Origin: CAZPXZ01 sp965221505
GTDB lineage: Bacteria; Pseudomonadota; Alphaproteobacteria; Rhodobacterales; CAZPXZ01
Reading direction: 5' to 3'
NCBI GenBank assembly: GCA_965221505.1
Contig: CBDCSI010000001.1
Coordinates: forward strand, 620,001-684,000
Length of the DNA stretch: 64,000 nt
Below are positions 33,981 through 42,802 of this stretch, in pieces; the first letter of the stretch is position 1, and every line of letters begins with the position of its first letter. A program made the translations under genes and the position numbers. The notes beneath the pieces are model-generated. The model ran no database searches and was not told where the DNA came from. It was given only the letters and a program-made list of their open reading frames with translations.

Positions 33981-35621
33981 ATGCAGCGACCGGATCGGTT
34001 TTCCGTCGGGCTGGAACGCAATCCCGCCAATTTTCAACCCCTGAGTCCGCTGCCGTTCCTGGAGCGCGCCGCAGCGGTGTATCCGCATCGCACCGCCGTC
34101 GTGCACGGGTCCTGGCGCTGCGACTACCGGACGTTCTACGACCGCTCGCGTCGCCTCGCCTCCGCGCTCGCGGAGCGGGCAATCGGCCGCGGCGACGTCG
34201 TCTCGACGCTTCTGCTCAACACCCCGCCGATGCTCGACGCCCATTTCGGCGTGTCGATGGCGGGCGCGGTGCTGAATACGCTGAACACCCGGCTGGATCC
34301 CGGGACGGTGGCCTGGATACTCGGACATGCGCAGAGCCGGATGCTGCTGGTCGACCGGGAGTTGCTGCCGCTCGCCCGGGAAGCCTGCAGCCGGACGGAG
34401 ACGGCGCCGCCGGAGATCGTGGTGTGGGACGACCCGAACCTCTCCGAAGGAGGCGCGGACGGCGACGGCGTTCGCTACGAGGACCTGCTCGCGGAGGGCG
34501 ATCCGGAATTCGACTGGTCGTTGCCGGACGACGAGTGGGACGCGGTCTCGCTGAACTACACCTCCGGCACCACGGGGCGACCCAAGGGGGTCGTCTATCA
34601 TCACAGGGGCGCGTATCTGCTTGCGATGGGCAACGTCCTGGCCGGCGCGCTTCCGCGCCATCCCGTCTACCTCTGGACGCTGCCGATGTTCCACTGCAAC
34701 GGCTGGTGCTTCCCCTGGACCGTGACCCTGTACGCCGGCGTGCACGTGTGCCTGCGGCAAGTGCGGGACGGGCCGATCTACCGCGCGTTCGCCGAGGAGG
34801 GCGTGACCCACATGTGCGGGGCGCCGATCGTGATGAACGTGATTCTGGACGCGCCGGAGGACGTTCGGCGTCCATTCGGACAGCGGGTCACCTTCCTGAC
34901 CGCCGCCGCGCCGCCGCCGGAGACCACCCTGTCGGCCATGGCGGAGGCGGGCTTCGACGTCGTGCATCTCTACGGGCTGACGGAAACCTACGGTCCGGCC
35001 ACCATTTGCGAGCCGCAGGCGGAATGGGACGCGCTCCCGGGCGGCGAGAGGGCCGCGAAGGTCGCCCGGCAGGGCGTGAGGTATCCGGTTCTCGAGGGGC
35101 TGGACGCGCTCGATCCGGCGACCATGCGGCCGGTTCCCCGGGACGGAGCGACGCTGGGCGAGGTCATGTTCCGCGGCAACGTGGTCATGAAGGGCTACCT
35201 CGACAACCCGGAGGCGACGCGGGAGGCGTTCGAGGGCGGCTGGTTCCGCTCCGGCGATCTCGGCGTCGTGCATCCGGACGGATACGTTCAGCTCAAGGAT
35301 CGCCGCAAGGACATCATCGTGTCGGGCGGCGAGAACATATCCTCGATCGAGGTCGAGGAGGCGCTCTACCGCCACCCAGCCGTTTCGCTGGCGGCGGTGG
35401 CCGCCATGCCGGACCCCAAATGGGGCGAGGCGCCCTGCGCTTTCGTGGAACTGGTCGAGGGAGCCGCTGCGACCGAGGCCGAGCTGATCGCCTGGTGCCG
35501 CACGCATCTGGCCGGGTTCAAATGTCCGAAACGGGTCGAATTCGGCGACCTTCCGAAGACCTCGACCGGCAAGATCCAGAAATTCCAGCTTCGCGAACGG
35601 GCCCGCTCCCTGGCCGGATAG
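33981..35621 (+). CDS. Acyl-CoA ligase, DmdB/medium-chain FadD type
   Basis: The 546-residue AMP-forming ligase shows LNYTSGTTGRPKGVVYHHRGAY, LPMFHCNGWCFPWTV, LYGLTETYGP, FRSGDLGVVHPDGY and the C-terminal catalytic lysine in TSTGKIQKFQLR. This sequence type includes DmdB (3-methylmercaptopropionate-CoA ligase of DMSP demethylation) as well as several fatty-acid and benzoate-like ligases, so the substrate is uncertain. The presence of acuI and prpE elsewhere in the window fits a C3/DMSP-related role but does not prove it. GGGAGG lies 7 bases before the ATG at 33981. Confidence 0.88.
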   Translation: MQRPDRFSVGLERNPANFQPLSPLPFLERAAAVYPHRTAVVHGSWRCDYRTFYDRSRRLASALAERAIGRGDVVSTLLLNTPPMLDAHFGVSMAGAVLNTLNTRLDPGTVAWILGHAQSRMLLVDRELLPLAREACSRTETAPPEIVVWDDPNLSEGGADGDGVRYEDLLAEGDPEFDWSLPDDEWDAVSLNYTSGTTGRPKGVVYHHRGAYLLAMGNVLAGALPRHPVYLWTLPMFHCNGWCFPWTVTLYAGVHVCLRQVRDGPIYRAFAEEGVTHMCGAPIVMNVILDAPEDVRRPFGQRVTFLTAAAPPPETTLSAMAEAGFDVVHLYGLTETYGPATICEPQAEWDALPGGERAAKVARQGVRYPVLEGLDALDPATMRPVPRDGATLGEVMFRGNVVMKGYLDNPEATREAFEGGWFRSGDLGVVHPDGYVQLKDRRKDIIVSGGENISSIEVEEALYRHPAVSLAAVAAMPDPKWGEAPCAFVELVEGAAATEAELIAWCRTHLAGFKCPKRVEFGDLPKTSTGKIQKFQLRERARSLAG

Positions 35622-35648
35622 CCGGACCGGCGCGGGCGTCCGGGCGCC

Positions 35649-37502
35649 TCAGGACGGTCCGGGGCCGGAATCGGGCGGCGCCGGTCCGTTCTCCGGCGGC
35701 GGATCCCGGAACTGCAACTCGTGCAGCCGGGCGTAGATTCCGCCTTCTTCGAGCAGCGATTCGTGCGTGCCGCTCTGTACGATTCGCCCCCGGTCCATCA
35801 CCAGGATCCGGTCGGCGCTGCGCACCGTGGCGAGCCGATGGGCGATGACGATGCAGGTCCGTCCCTTGCGCAGTGCGTCGAGCGCGGCCTGGATATGCGC
35901 CTCGGTTTCCGCGTCCAGCGACGCGGTGGGTTCGTCCATGAGGAGGATGGGCGCGTTGCGCAGTAACGCCCGAGTGATGGAGAGGCGCTGTCGCTGTCCG
36001 CCCGAGAGACTGTATCCGTTCTCGCCGATGGGGGTGTCGTAGCGCTCCGGCAGCGCCGAGATGAAATCGTGCGCATGGGCCGCCTTCGCGGCCGCCACCA
36101 GCTCTTCCGAAGTCGCGTCGCAGCGTCCGAACAGCAGGTTGTCGCGGACCGTTCCGTCGAAGAGGAACGTGTTCTGGGAGACCAGGGCCACCTGTTCGCG
36201 AAGCGACCGGGCGGACACCCGGGCGACGTCCTGGCCGTCGACGGCGATCCGTCCGGAGTCCGGTCGGCAGAACCGTTCGATCAGCGCGAAGGTAGTCGAC
36301 TTGCCGGCGCCGGAATGTCCCACCAGGGCGGTCACCGTTCCCGGCGCGGTCTCGAAGCTCAGGCGGTCGACCGCGGGCTGTAACCCGCCGGGATAGGTGT
36401 AGCTCACGTCCTCGAACGCGACCTTCGCGCGGGTGAGCGCCAGCGCCGGCGCGTCCGGCGGGTCCCGTTCGTCCGGCTCCTGGTCGACGAGTTCGAACAT
36501 CAGCCGCGCGTTCGCCAGCTGCGCCTCGACCTGCAGCCGCGCACGGGACAGCTTCTTCGCCGGTTCGTAGGCCAGGAGGAGGGCGGTCAGGAACGCGAAG
36601 AAGGCGCCCGGGTTCTGGGCGCCCCCGATCACGCTGTTGCCGCCGTAGAGGATCACGGCGGCGAAAGACAGGCCGCCGAGGGTTTCCATGATCGGGCTGC
36701 TGCGAGCCTGCAGCCGGGCGATCCGGTCGCTCCGGTCCCGGACTTTCCCGATGGCGGCGTCGGCCCGCTGGCGCATGCGCCCTTCGAGCGTCAGCGCCTT
36801 GATCGTGGCGGCGCCCTGCGCGGTTTCCTGCATCGTCGCGATGACTTCGGTGTTCGACCGAAACGCCTGACGCGCCAGCGTCCGGATGCGCCGGGTCAGC
36901 CGTGCGACGAGCAGGACGACGACCGGCGTCAGGACGAGCGCGATGCCGGTCATCGCGAGGTCCTTGCTGATCATCACCACGATCAGTCCGGCCAGGGTCA
37001 TCACGTCCCGGCCGATGACGGTGAAGAACAGGTCGAGGGCGTATCGGGCGCCGACCGTCGCGCCGGTCATGCGGTTTACCAGGTCCCCGGGCTTCCGCCT
37101 CGTAAAGAAGTGAACGCTCTGGGCGAGAACGCTCGCGTAGATCCGCCGCTGCAATTCCGCGACGATGCTGTTGCCGGTCCGGGCCAGAATGGTCGTGTGG
37201 CAGTAGGTCGAGGCTCCCTTGACCAGAAAGATCGCGGCGATGGCGCCGGCGATGATCAGGAGCCGGCTCCGGTCCCGGGCGACGAAGATCTCGTTGATCA
37301 CGTCTTCCATGATCCAGGCGCTGAGCGCGGTGCAGGCGGAGGCGACGAGCATGAAGAGCATGGCGAGCGCGTAGCGCCAGGCGTGGCGCCGCGCGTTCTC
37401 GGCGAGAAGCCGCGTCAGGACCTGCAGGCTCGTGGCCGTCGCGGCCATGCCGGCTGGCGCCGGCGCAAGGGCTGCGCGGAGTGCACGGAACGATCTGGGC
37501 AT
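35649..37502 (-). CDS. ABC exporter, MsbA-like half-transporter
   Basis: The roughly 617-residue protein fuses a six-helix exporter membrane domain (about residues 30-320) to a nucleotide-binding domain. The latter has VGHSGAGKSTTF (Walker A), the Q-loop in LVSQNTFLFDG, the signature YSLSGGQRQRLSI and ILLMDEPTASLD (Walker B). It resembles MsbA and related lipid or multidrug exporters, acting as a homodimer. The start is uncertain: ATG at 37502 or 37448, neither with a good ribosome-binding site. A TATACT lies about 12 bases beyond 37502 on the coding strand. It is divergent from the sirtuin gene. Confidence 0.9.
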   Translation of the reverse strand: MPRSFRALRAALAPAPAGMAATATSLQVLTRLLAENARRHAWRYALAMLFMLVASACTALSAWIMEDVINEIFVARDRSRLLIIAGAIAAIFLVKGASTYCHTTILARTGNSIVAELQRRIYASVLAQSVHFFTRRKPGDLVNRMTGATVGARYALDLFFTVIGRDVMTLAGLIVVMISKDLAMTGIALVLTPVVVLLVARLTRRIRTLARQAFRSNTEVIATMQETAQGAATIKALTLEGRMRQRADAAIGKVRDRSDRIARLQARSSPIMETLGGLSFAAVILYGGNSVIGGAQNPGAFFAFLTALLLAYEPAKKLSRARLQVEAQLANARLMFELVDQEPDERDPPDAPALALTRAKVAFEDVSYTYPGGLQPAVDRLSFETAPGTVTALVGHSGAGKSTTFALIERFCRPDSGRIAVDGQDVARVSARSLREQVALVSQNTFLFDGTVRDNLLFGRCDATSEELVAAAKAAHAHDFISALPERYDTPIGENGYSLSGGQRQRLSITRALLRNAPILLMDEPTASLDAETEAHIQAALDALRKGRTCIVIAHRLATVRSADRILVMDRGRIVQSGTHESLLEEGGIYARLHELQFRDPPPENGPAPPDSGPGPS

Positions 37503-37557
37503 GGCGCGCGGCAGTATAGTGTGCGCCGCGCCGGTCGACGGGATACGCGGAGGAGAA

Positions 37558-38253
37558 ATGGCAGGCCGAACGGTCGTGCTGACCGGAGCCGGGATCTCGG
37601 CCGAGTCCGGGCTCAGCACGTTTCGCGACAAGGACGGACTCTGGAGCCGGGTGCGGATCGAGGACGTCGCAACCCCGCAAGCCTACGCGCGCGACCCGGT
37701 GCGGGTGCTGGAATTCTATCGGATGCGACTCGACGTCCACAGGGACGTGCGGCCCAACGCGGCGCACCGGGCGCTCGCCCGGCTCGAACGGGAATGGGGC
37801 GGGTCGTTGACGCTGGTCACCCAGAACATCGACAACCTGCACGAACTCGCCGGCTCGAGACGGGTGATCCACATGCACGGCGAGATCCGCGCGTCGCGGT
37901 GCTTTCGCTGCGGAAATCGCTGGCGGGGAGCCCCCGACTGGCAGGACGGCGGCAAGTGCCCGGAATGCGGCAGCGCCGAGCTACGGCCCGACGTCGTCTG
38001 GTTCGGCGAGATGCCGTACCGGATGGACGAGATCGAGGCCGCCGTGCGGGAGTCGGATACGTTCGTCTCCTGCGGAACCAGCGGGACGGTGTATCCCGCG
38101 GCCGGACTTGCGGGCATGGCCCGGTCCGTCGGCGCCCGTTGCGTGGAACTCAACCTGGAGCCGTCGGACACGCCGGGCTTCTTCGACGAAGTTCGCCACG
38201 GACCGGCGACCGAGGTCGTTCCGGCCTGGGTGGACGCGCTGCTCGCCGGCTGA
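37558..38253 (+). CDS. cobB: NAD-dependent protein deacylase (sirtuin)
   Basis: The 231-residue class III sirtuin removes acetyl or succinyl groups from lysines, using NAD. GAGISAESGLSTFRD at 10-24 binds NAD, TQNIDNLHELAG follows, the catalytic histidine is in VIHMHGEI, and a four-cysteine zinc site is formed by CFRCGN and CPECGS. The RMRL segment (YRMRLDV) contains the Tyr-Arg pair typical of SIRT5-like desuccinylases. In enterobacteria CobB reactivates acetylated acyl-CoA synthetases; prpE here is a possible client. AGGAGA lies just before the ATG at 37558. Confidence 0.94.
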   Translation: MAGRTVVLTGAGISAESGLSTFRDKDGLWSRVRIEDVATPQAYARDPVRVLEFYRMRLDVHRDVRPNAAHRALARLEREWGGSLTLVTQNIDNLHELAGSRRVIHMHGEIRASRCFRCGNRWRGAPDWQDGGKCPECGSAELRPDVVWFGEMPYRMDEIEAAVRESDTFVSCGTSGTVYPAAGLAGMARSVGARCVELNLEPSDTPGFFDEVRHGPATEVVPAWVDALLAG

Positions 38254-38268
38254 CGCCGCGCGGTCCGC

Positions 38269-38970
38269 CTATGCCGGCAGCCCCGCCAGAGAGCGGAGCT
38301 GAAGTCCGAGGCCGTTTCGAATGTGCTCCACCATGGCCTCTCCGGCTTCCGCCGGCGCTCCGGTTCGGATCGCCTCGGCCAGGGCCTCGTGGCCGTGGAG
38401 GGTCGAGGCCAGGTCGTCGGGCTCGATGGTCGCGAACATGTAGAACGACGCGCCGCGGTTCCAGAGGCGGTCGAACAGCCGCAGAAGCATCTCGTTGCCG
38501 GCGTTCTCGATGACGCTGCGGTGGATGCGCCGGTTCGCGTGGAAGTAGTCCGCGACCGCGCCCTCCGTCCGCGCTTCCTCCGTCGCGACGACCGTCGCGA
38601 TGCGGTCCAGGGCGCCGGGATCCCTTCGCTCCGCGACAAGCCGCGCCGCATGGCCCTCGATCGCTTCCCGGGTCTCGTAGACCTCCCGGACTTCCCGCTC
38701 GGTCATGGCGCGTACGGCGAATCCGCCCGAGCCGGACCGGGCGAGGATGCCCTCGCGCTCCAGTTGCAGCAGGGCTTCGCGAACCGGCGTACGCGAGACG
38801 GCGATCTCGTCGGCCAACCGCTCCTGCACGATGCGCTCGCCGGGCGACAGGAAGCCGGAGACCACCGCGTTCAGAACCTGGCGGTACACCCGGTCGGCCA
38901 GCCTCTGCCGTTCGCGGGGAAGCGACCGGAACGGGGAATCGGTCCGTCTTCGGGGCAGGGAATCTGTCAA
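38269..38970 (-). CDS. GntR/FCD-family transcriptional regulator
   Basis: The 233-residue regulator has an N-terminal winged helix-turn-helix (ERIVQERLADEIAVSRTPVREALLQLEREG) and a C-terminal all-helical FCD ligand-binding domain whose metal-binding residues include the Asp/His of YFHANRRIHRSVIENAGN. FCD regulators usually sense organic or amino acids and repress adjacent genes. The start is taken as TTG at 38970, with GGAG 9 bases upstream; longer forms would have to start inside the operator. It is divergent from the mgsABC-like operon. A palindrome between them recurs 12 kb away in front of the microcompartment operon, so both are its likely targets. Confidence 0.9.
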   Translation of the reverse strand: MTDSLPRRRTDSPFRSLPRERQRLADRVYRQVLNAVVSGFLSPGERIVQERLADEIAVSRTPVREALLQLEREGILARSGSGGFAVRAMTEREVREVYETREAIEGHAARLVAERRDPGALDRIATVVATEEARTEGAVADYFHANRRIHRSVIENAGNEMLLRLFDRLWNRGASFYMFATIEPDDLASTLHGHEALAEAIRTGAPAEAGEAMVEHIRNGLGLQLRSLAGLPA

Positions 38971-39035
38971 GTGCGCGGACTCCGCGGTTTCGGTCCCGGA
39001 GGAGGGAGACGGGGGCGCCGGTTGCCGTCCGGTTG

Positions 39036-39056
39036 CATACAGGATACTGTATACAT
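39036..39056. promoter_or_regulatory. Candidate GntR operator upstream of the mgsABC-like operon
   Basis: The core ATACTGTAT (39044-39052) is a perfect odd-centred palindrome. Read on the minus strand it gives TGTATACAGTAT, a 12-base sequence also present at 51914-51925. It lies about 40 bp before the mgsA-like start and 66 bp before the gntR start, as expected for an autoregulated divergent promoter. Binding by the neighbouring GntR protein is inference. Confidence 0.65.
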
Positions 39057-39092
39057 AACCAAAACAGCGGATCAACCCATGCGCGGAAACCC

Positions 39093-40031
39093 ATGTGCGG
39101 AATTGCCGGAAGAATCCTGAACGCTCCCGGCCGGGTCGGCTTCGACCTGGTCGAACTGATGGACGCGCAGGAACACAGAGGCGCCGATTCGACCGGCTTC
39201 GCCCTCTACGGGGAGCCGCGGAGGCGGGGCTACGTGTTGCGCGCGGTCGCGCGGTCGCGTCGCGCCCTCGGACAGGATCTGGATGCGCTCCGGGAAACCC
39301 TTCGCGAGCACGGGTCGGACTTCCTGGCCGATCCGAACTGGGACGAGTCCGACAGCGAACACGTGTCCGTACGGGCGGTCGTCGACGAGATACCGCGCCT
39401 TCCGCAGTGGCTCGCCGACGCCGACGGCCTGGCGCACCGGATCGAGATCCAGTCCCTCGGGCGTTCGCTCGAGATCGTCAAGGACGTCGGCGCAGCCTCC
39501 GAGGTGGCCGACAAGCACGGGGTGCGGGCGTTCGTCGGCACCCACGGTCTCGGCCACGCGCGACTGGCGACGGAGTCCTCCGTCATGCCGACCGCCAGCC
39601 ACCCGTTCTGGGCGCGTCCCTTTCCGGACACGGCCATCGTCCATAACGGCCAGATCACCGATTACTTCACCTGGCGGGGCCGGCTGAGCCGGCGCGGCTA
39701 CCGGTTCATGACCGAAAACGACAGCGAGCTGATCGCGGTCTGGATTTCGGACCGCATCCGCATGGGCGACAGCAAGGCCGAGGCGTTGCAGCGTTCGATT
39801 CGCTCCATCGACGGCGTGTTCACCTATCTGATCGCGGATCTCGACGGCATCGGGTTCGCCAAGGACCGGTTCGCGGCCAAGCCGCTGGTCGCCATGGGCG
39901 ACCTGCCGGAGATCGCGGTGGCCACGGAGGAGCAGGCAGTGCGCCGGATCTATGCCGAAGAGGGCCGCGTCCTGAATTTCGACGGTCCGTCGCTGACGCA
40001 AACCTGGGCGGTTGCGGGGCTCGCCGCGTGA
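39093..40031 (+). CDS. Glutamine amidotransferase subunit, MgsA/GlxB-like
   Basis: The 312-residue class II amidotransferase begins MCGIAGR, placing the nucleophilic cysteine at position 2. The substrate-binding GHARLATES and IVHNGQITDYFTWRGRLSRRGYRF motifs and the TENDSELIAVW segment match the stand-alone subunit of N-methylglutamate synthase (MgsA) and GlxB. In that complex it supplies the amido or alkylamido group to the synthase subunit. A housekeeping GltB is ruled out by the split into three genes. Its stop overlaps the start of the next gene by four bases. The operon is divergent from the GntR regulator. Confidence 0.87.
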   Translation: MCGIAGRILNAPGRVGFDLVELMDAQEHRGADSTGFALYGEPRRRGYVLRAVARSRRALGQDLDALRETLREHGSDFLADPNWDESDSEHVSVRAVVDEIPRLPQWLADADGLAHRIEIQSLGRSLEIVKDVGAASEVADKHGVRAFVGTHGLGHARLATESSVMPTASHPFWARPFPDTAIVHNGQITDYFTWRGRLSRRGYRFMTENDSELIAVWISDRIRMGDSKAEALQRSIRSIDGVFTYLIADLDGIGFAKDRFAAKPLVAMGDLPEIAVATEEQAVRRIYAEEGRVLNFDGPSLTQTWAVAGLAA

Positions 40032-40717
40032 GCGACGTGGAGATCGTCGCCGGCGAGCGGCCCGTCCGGGAGGTGAACCGGGAGATTCGCGCCGCGCTGG
40101 GCGAGGGGCGCGACGTGACGGTCCTGGACTGCCGGTCCCGGCACAATCTGGGCGTGGGCCTGCCGCCGGGCGCGAGGGTCCGCTTCGAGGGAAGCGTCGG
40201 CTATTACTGCGGCGGGCTGAACGACGGCGCGGTCGTTTCCGTCGAGCGCAACGCGGGCTGGGGCGTCGGCGAGGCCATGGCCCGGGGCAGCATCGAGATC
40301 GGCGAATACGCCGGTATGGGGGCCGGAGCCTCGATGCGCGGCGGTCTCCTGCACATTCGCGGGGACGCCGGTCCGCGCTGCGGGATCGCGCTCAAGGGCG
40401 GCGACGTCGTGGTCGAGGGCAAGGTCGGATTCCTCTCGGGCTTCATGGCGCATGCGGGGCGGATCGTCGCGCTGGACGGCGCCGGCGAAGCCTGCGGCGA
40501 CTCGCTCTGGGGCGGAGAAGTCTGGCTCGGCGGGCCGGCCAAGTCGCTCGGCGTGGACGCGGAGGCGGTGGAGCCCTGCCCAGAGGAGGTCGAGGCGATC
40601 GAGTCTCTGCTGGCGGGCTGCGGCGTGCGCGGCGGTCGCGACTGGCGCAAGATCGTCTCCGGCCGGAAGCTCTGGCACTTCGAGAGCAGGGATGCGAAGG
40701 CATGGCTGATGATTTGA
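40028..40717 (+). CDS. GXGXG-domain subunit, MgsB/GlxC-like
   Basis: The 229-residue protein is the detached C-terminal beta-helix of glutamate synthase, with the repeated glycine pattern (GYYCGGLNDGAVV, EYAGMGAGASMRGG, DAGPRCGIALKGGDVVVEG). In N-methylglutamate synthase this is the MgsB subunit, a structural spacer between the amidotransferase and the FMN subunit. The ATG overlaps the stop of the mgsA-like gene, and its own stop lies 16 bases inside the next gene, so all three are translated as one unit. Confidence 0.87.
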   Translation: MSDVEIVAGERPVREVNREIRAALGEGRDVTVLDCRSRHNLGVGLPPGARVRFEGSVGYYCGGLNDGAVVSVERNAGWGVGEAMARGSIEIGEYAGMGAGASMRGGLLHIRGDAGPRCGIALKGGDVVVEGKVGFLSGFMAHAGRIVALDGAGEACGDSLWGGEVWLGGPAKSLGVDAEAVEPCPEEVEAIESLLAGCGVRGGRDWRKIVSGRKLWHFESRDAKAWLMI

Positions 40718-42123
40718 CGGCGGCCCGTCCGTATCCGTTCGACGAGCCCGGAGAAGCGGAGGTCTCCGTCGCCGCAGACGCGGTGGAGGGGCGCCCGATC
40801 GGCGTCCCGGGTTCCTACGACGCCGGCGAGTCTCCGCGCTGGTCGCCGAAGGCGATCGCCGACGTGCAGGCGATGGCGCAGCTGGGCCGCTACCAGCTTC
40901 GGGGATACGCCACCTTCAACCGGCGCATGCCGAGTTTCGACGACCTGGTGTTCGTGCCCGCGACCATGACACGCCTTCCGCTGGAAGGCTACCGGGAGAG
41001 TTGCGAGACCCGGACGGTGCTGGGCGACCGGCCCGGCCTGGTGTCGGAGCCGATCCGGCTGGACATTCCGATCTACGTCGCCTCGATGTCTTTCGGCGCG
41101 CTTTCGGCGAGCGCCAAGGCTGCGCTGGGCTACGGAGCGTCGCGCGTGGGCAGCATGACCTGCACCGGCGAAGGCGGCATGCTGGAGGACGAGCGCACCG
41201 CGTCGTCGCGCCTGGTCTACCAGATGACCCCGTCGCGATACATGCTCGATCTCGAGCATCTCAGGATGGCGGACGGGATCGAGATCGTCGTCGGACAGGG
41301 CGCGAAACCCGGAACCGGGGGCGTGCTTCTGGGCATGAAGGTGTCGGAGCGCGTGGCCCGCATGCGGTCGCTTCCCGTCGGCGTGGACCAGCGCTCCACG
41401 GTGCGCCACCCGGACTTTCTCGGCGCCGACGACATGCAGGTCAAGATCGAGGAGCTGCGCGAGGCCACCGACTACCGGGTACCGATCTTCGTGAAGATGG
41501 GGGCGACGCGGCCGCGATACGACGTCGCGATCGCGGCGAAGGCGGGCGCCGACGTGATCGTCGTCGACGGCGCCGAGGGCGGCACCGGCGCGTCGCCGGA
41601 GCTGCTGCTCGACCACACCGGCATACCGACCCTGTCCGCCATTCGGGCGGCGCGTGAAGCGCTCGACGAGTGCGGCATGTCGGGCGAGGTGTCGCTGGTG
41701 GCGGCCGGCGGAATTCGGTCGGGCACGGACGCCGCGAAGTGCCTGGCGCTCGGGGCCGACGCGGTGATGATCGGCACGGCTGCGCTGATCGCCTTGGGCT
41801 GCAACGCGCCGCGGCATCTCGACGGATACGCGGCGCTCGGCACTTCGCCGGGCCGGTGCCACCATTGCCACACGGGACTGTGTCCGGTGGGCATCGCGAC
41901 GCAGGAGCCGGAGCTGGAGGAGCGGCTCGGGGTGCCCGGCGCGGCGGAACGGGTTGCGCGGTTCCTGACGGCGATGACGATGGAGATCACCATGCTGGCC
42001 AAGGCCTGCGGAAAGTCGTCGGTGCACAATCTGGAGGTAGAGGACCTGCGCGCCATGTCGCTCGAGGCATCGGCCTTCACCGGCGTCAAGCTCGCGGGGA
42101 TCGACCGACCGTTTACCTGGTAG
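40702..42123 (+). CDS. FMN/iron-sulfur glutamate-synthase-like subunit, MgsC/GlxD
   Basis: The 473-residue protein is the catalytic alpha/beta barrel. IYVASMSFGALSASAKAALG and GSMTCTGEGGML bind FMN, VDGAEGGTGASPELLLDHTG is the family signature, and CHHCHTGLCPVGIATQ provides cysteines for the 3Fe-4S cluster. With the two upstream subunits it should transfer an amino or alkylamino group onto 2-oxoglutarate. In methylamine users this makes N-methylglutamate from gamma-glutamylmethylamide. The same set (glxBCD) also occurs in rhizobia with unclear function. The missing partner, a gamma-glutamylamide synthetase, is plausibly the ligase at 51979, which shares an operator sequence. Confidence 0.9.
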   Translation: MADDLTAARPYPFDEPGEAEVSVAADAVEGRPIGVPGSYDAGESPRWSPKAIADVQAMAQLGRYQLRGYATFNRRMPSFDDLVFVPATMTRLPLEGYRESCETRTVLGDRPGLVSEPIRLDIPIYVASMSFGALSASAKAALGYGASRVGSMTCTGEGGMLEDERTASSRLVYQMTPSRYMLDLEHLRMADGIEIVVGQGAKPGTGGVLLGMKVSERVARMRSLPVGVDQRSTVRHPDFLGADDMQVKIEELREATDYRVPIFVKMGATRPRYDVAIAAKAGADVIVVDGAEGGTGASPELLLDHTGIPTLSAIRAAREALDECGMSGEVSLVAAGGIRSGTDAAKCLALGADAVMIGTAALIALGCNAPRHLDGYAALGTSPGRCHHCHTGLCPVGIATQEPELEERLGVPGAAERVARFLTAMTMEITMLAKACGKSSVHNLEVEDLRAMSLEASAFTGVKLAGIDRPFTW

Positions 42124-42288
42124 CGACGGTCCAACCCGGTCGCGAATCGGCTCGACCGATCGGCAGAATCGGGATCGTTGTTCGGGCGGGGGGAGCGTTC
42201 GGCGCGGCAGGAAGACCACGAACTCGCCCGGAAGTTGTCCGCCAGGCGTCCGCTGATCCGGTCTCCTTCCCGGGGCAGGGCGTTCGGG

Positions 42289-42564
42289 TCAGTCTCGCCC
42301 GGAGCTTCCGGATGCGCTGGCGACTTCCGTCGGCGCGGACGGGCCATCGGGTCCTGCGAGCGTCGCACGTCGGCCCTTCGGCTCCGGGACCGGCCTGCCG
42401 AGTTCCCGCGCCCGACGGATCCAGTACCCGATCGCTTCGTTTACGTTCTTCAAAGCCTCCGCGTGGCTGTCGCCATGCGCCATGCGCCCAGGAAGCTCGG
42501 GAGCCTCGGCAATGACGGCCTGATTCTCCACGCTCCAATACAGGACTACCGCGTATCTGCGCAT
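42289..42564 (-). CDS. HicB-like antitoxin, apparently without HicA
   Basis: The 91-residue protein has the HicB fold: RRYAVVLYWSVENQAVIAEAPELPG and then SHAEALKNVNEAIGYWIRRARELG. HicB proteins neutralise the double-stranded-RNA-binding-like HicA RNase. No hicA-sized gene with the usual GSHH motif is visible on either side, so this is an orphan. The C-terminal tail is short and Ser/Ala-rich, with no added DNA-binding domain. The ATG at 42564 begins the conserved part. Confidence 0.75.
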   Translation of the reverse strand: MRRYAVVLYWSVENQAVIAEAPELPGRMAHGDSHAEALKNVNEAIGYWIRRARELGRPVPEPKGRRATLAGPDGPSAPTEVASASGSSGRD

Positions 42565-42802
42565 CCCGCCCGTCCTTCCGGTTCGAGCATACGGTTCGCT
42601 ACCCGAATCTGGCGTAGCGGACACGGACTTGCGTATCCGGGTTCGCGCTGCAGGCGTGTCGCCGGGAGAAACGTTCCTCCTGCGGTCGACGGGGCGAAGC
42701 GACGGGATCGCTCCCTCAAGTCCGGGCACTCCGTCGATCCCTTCGCCCCGACCCCGGTCGTGTGACGGTGAAGTAGGGCGACAGAGCGTCGTGAGGCTCG
42801 AA

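Noticed and set aside
39093..42123. Reading the three-gene operon as the housekeeping glutamate synthase
   Set aside because: GltB is one long chain with a separate GltD; here amidotransferase, GXGXG and FMN domains are three genes in the MgsABC/GlxBCD order, with no GltD.
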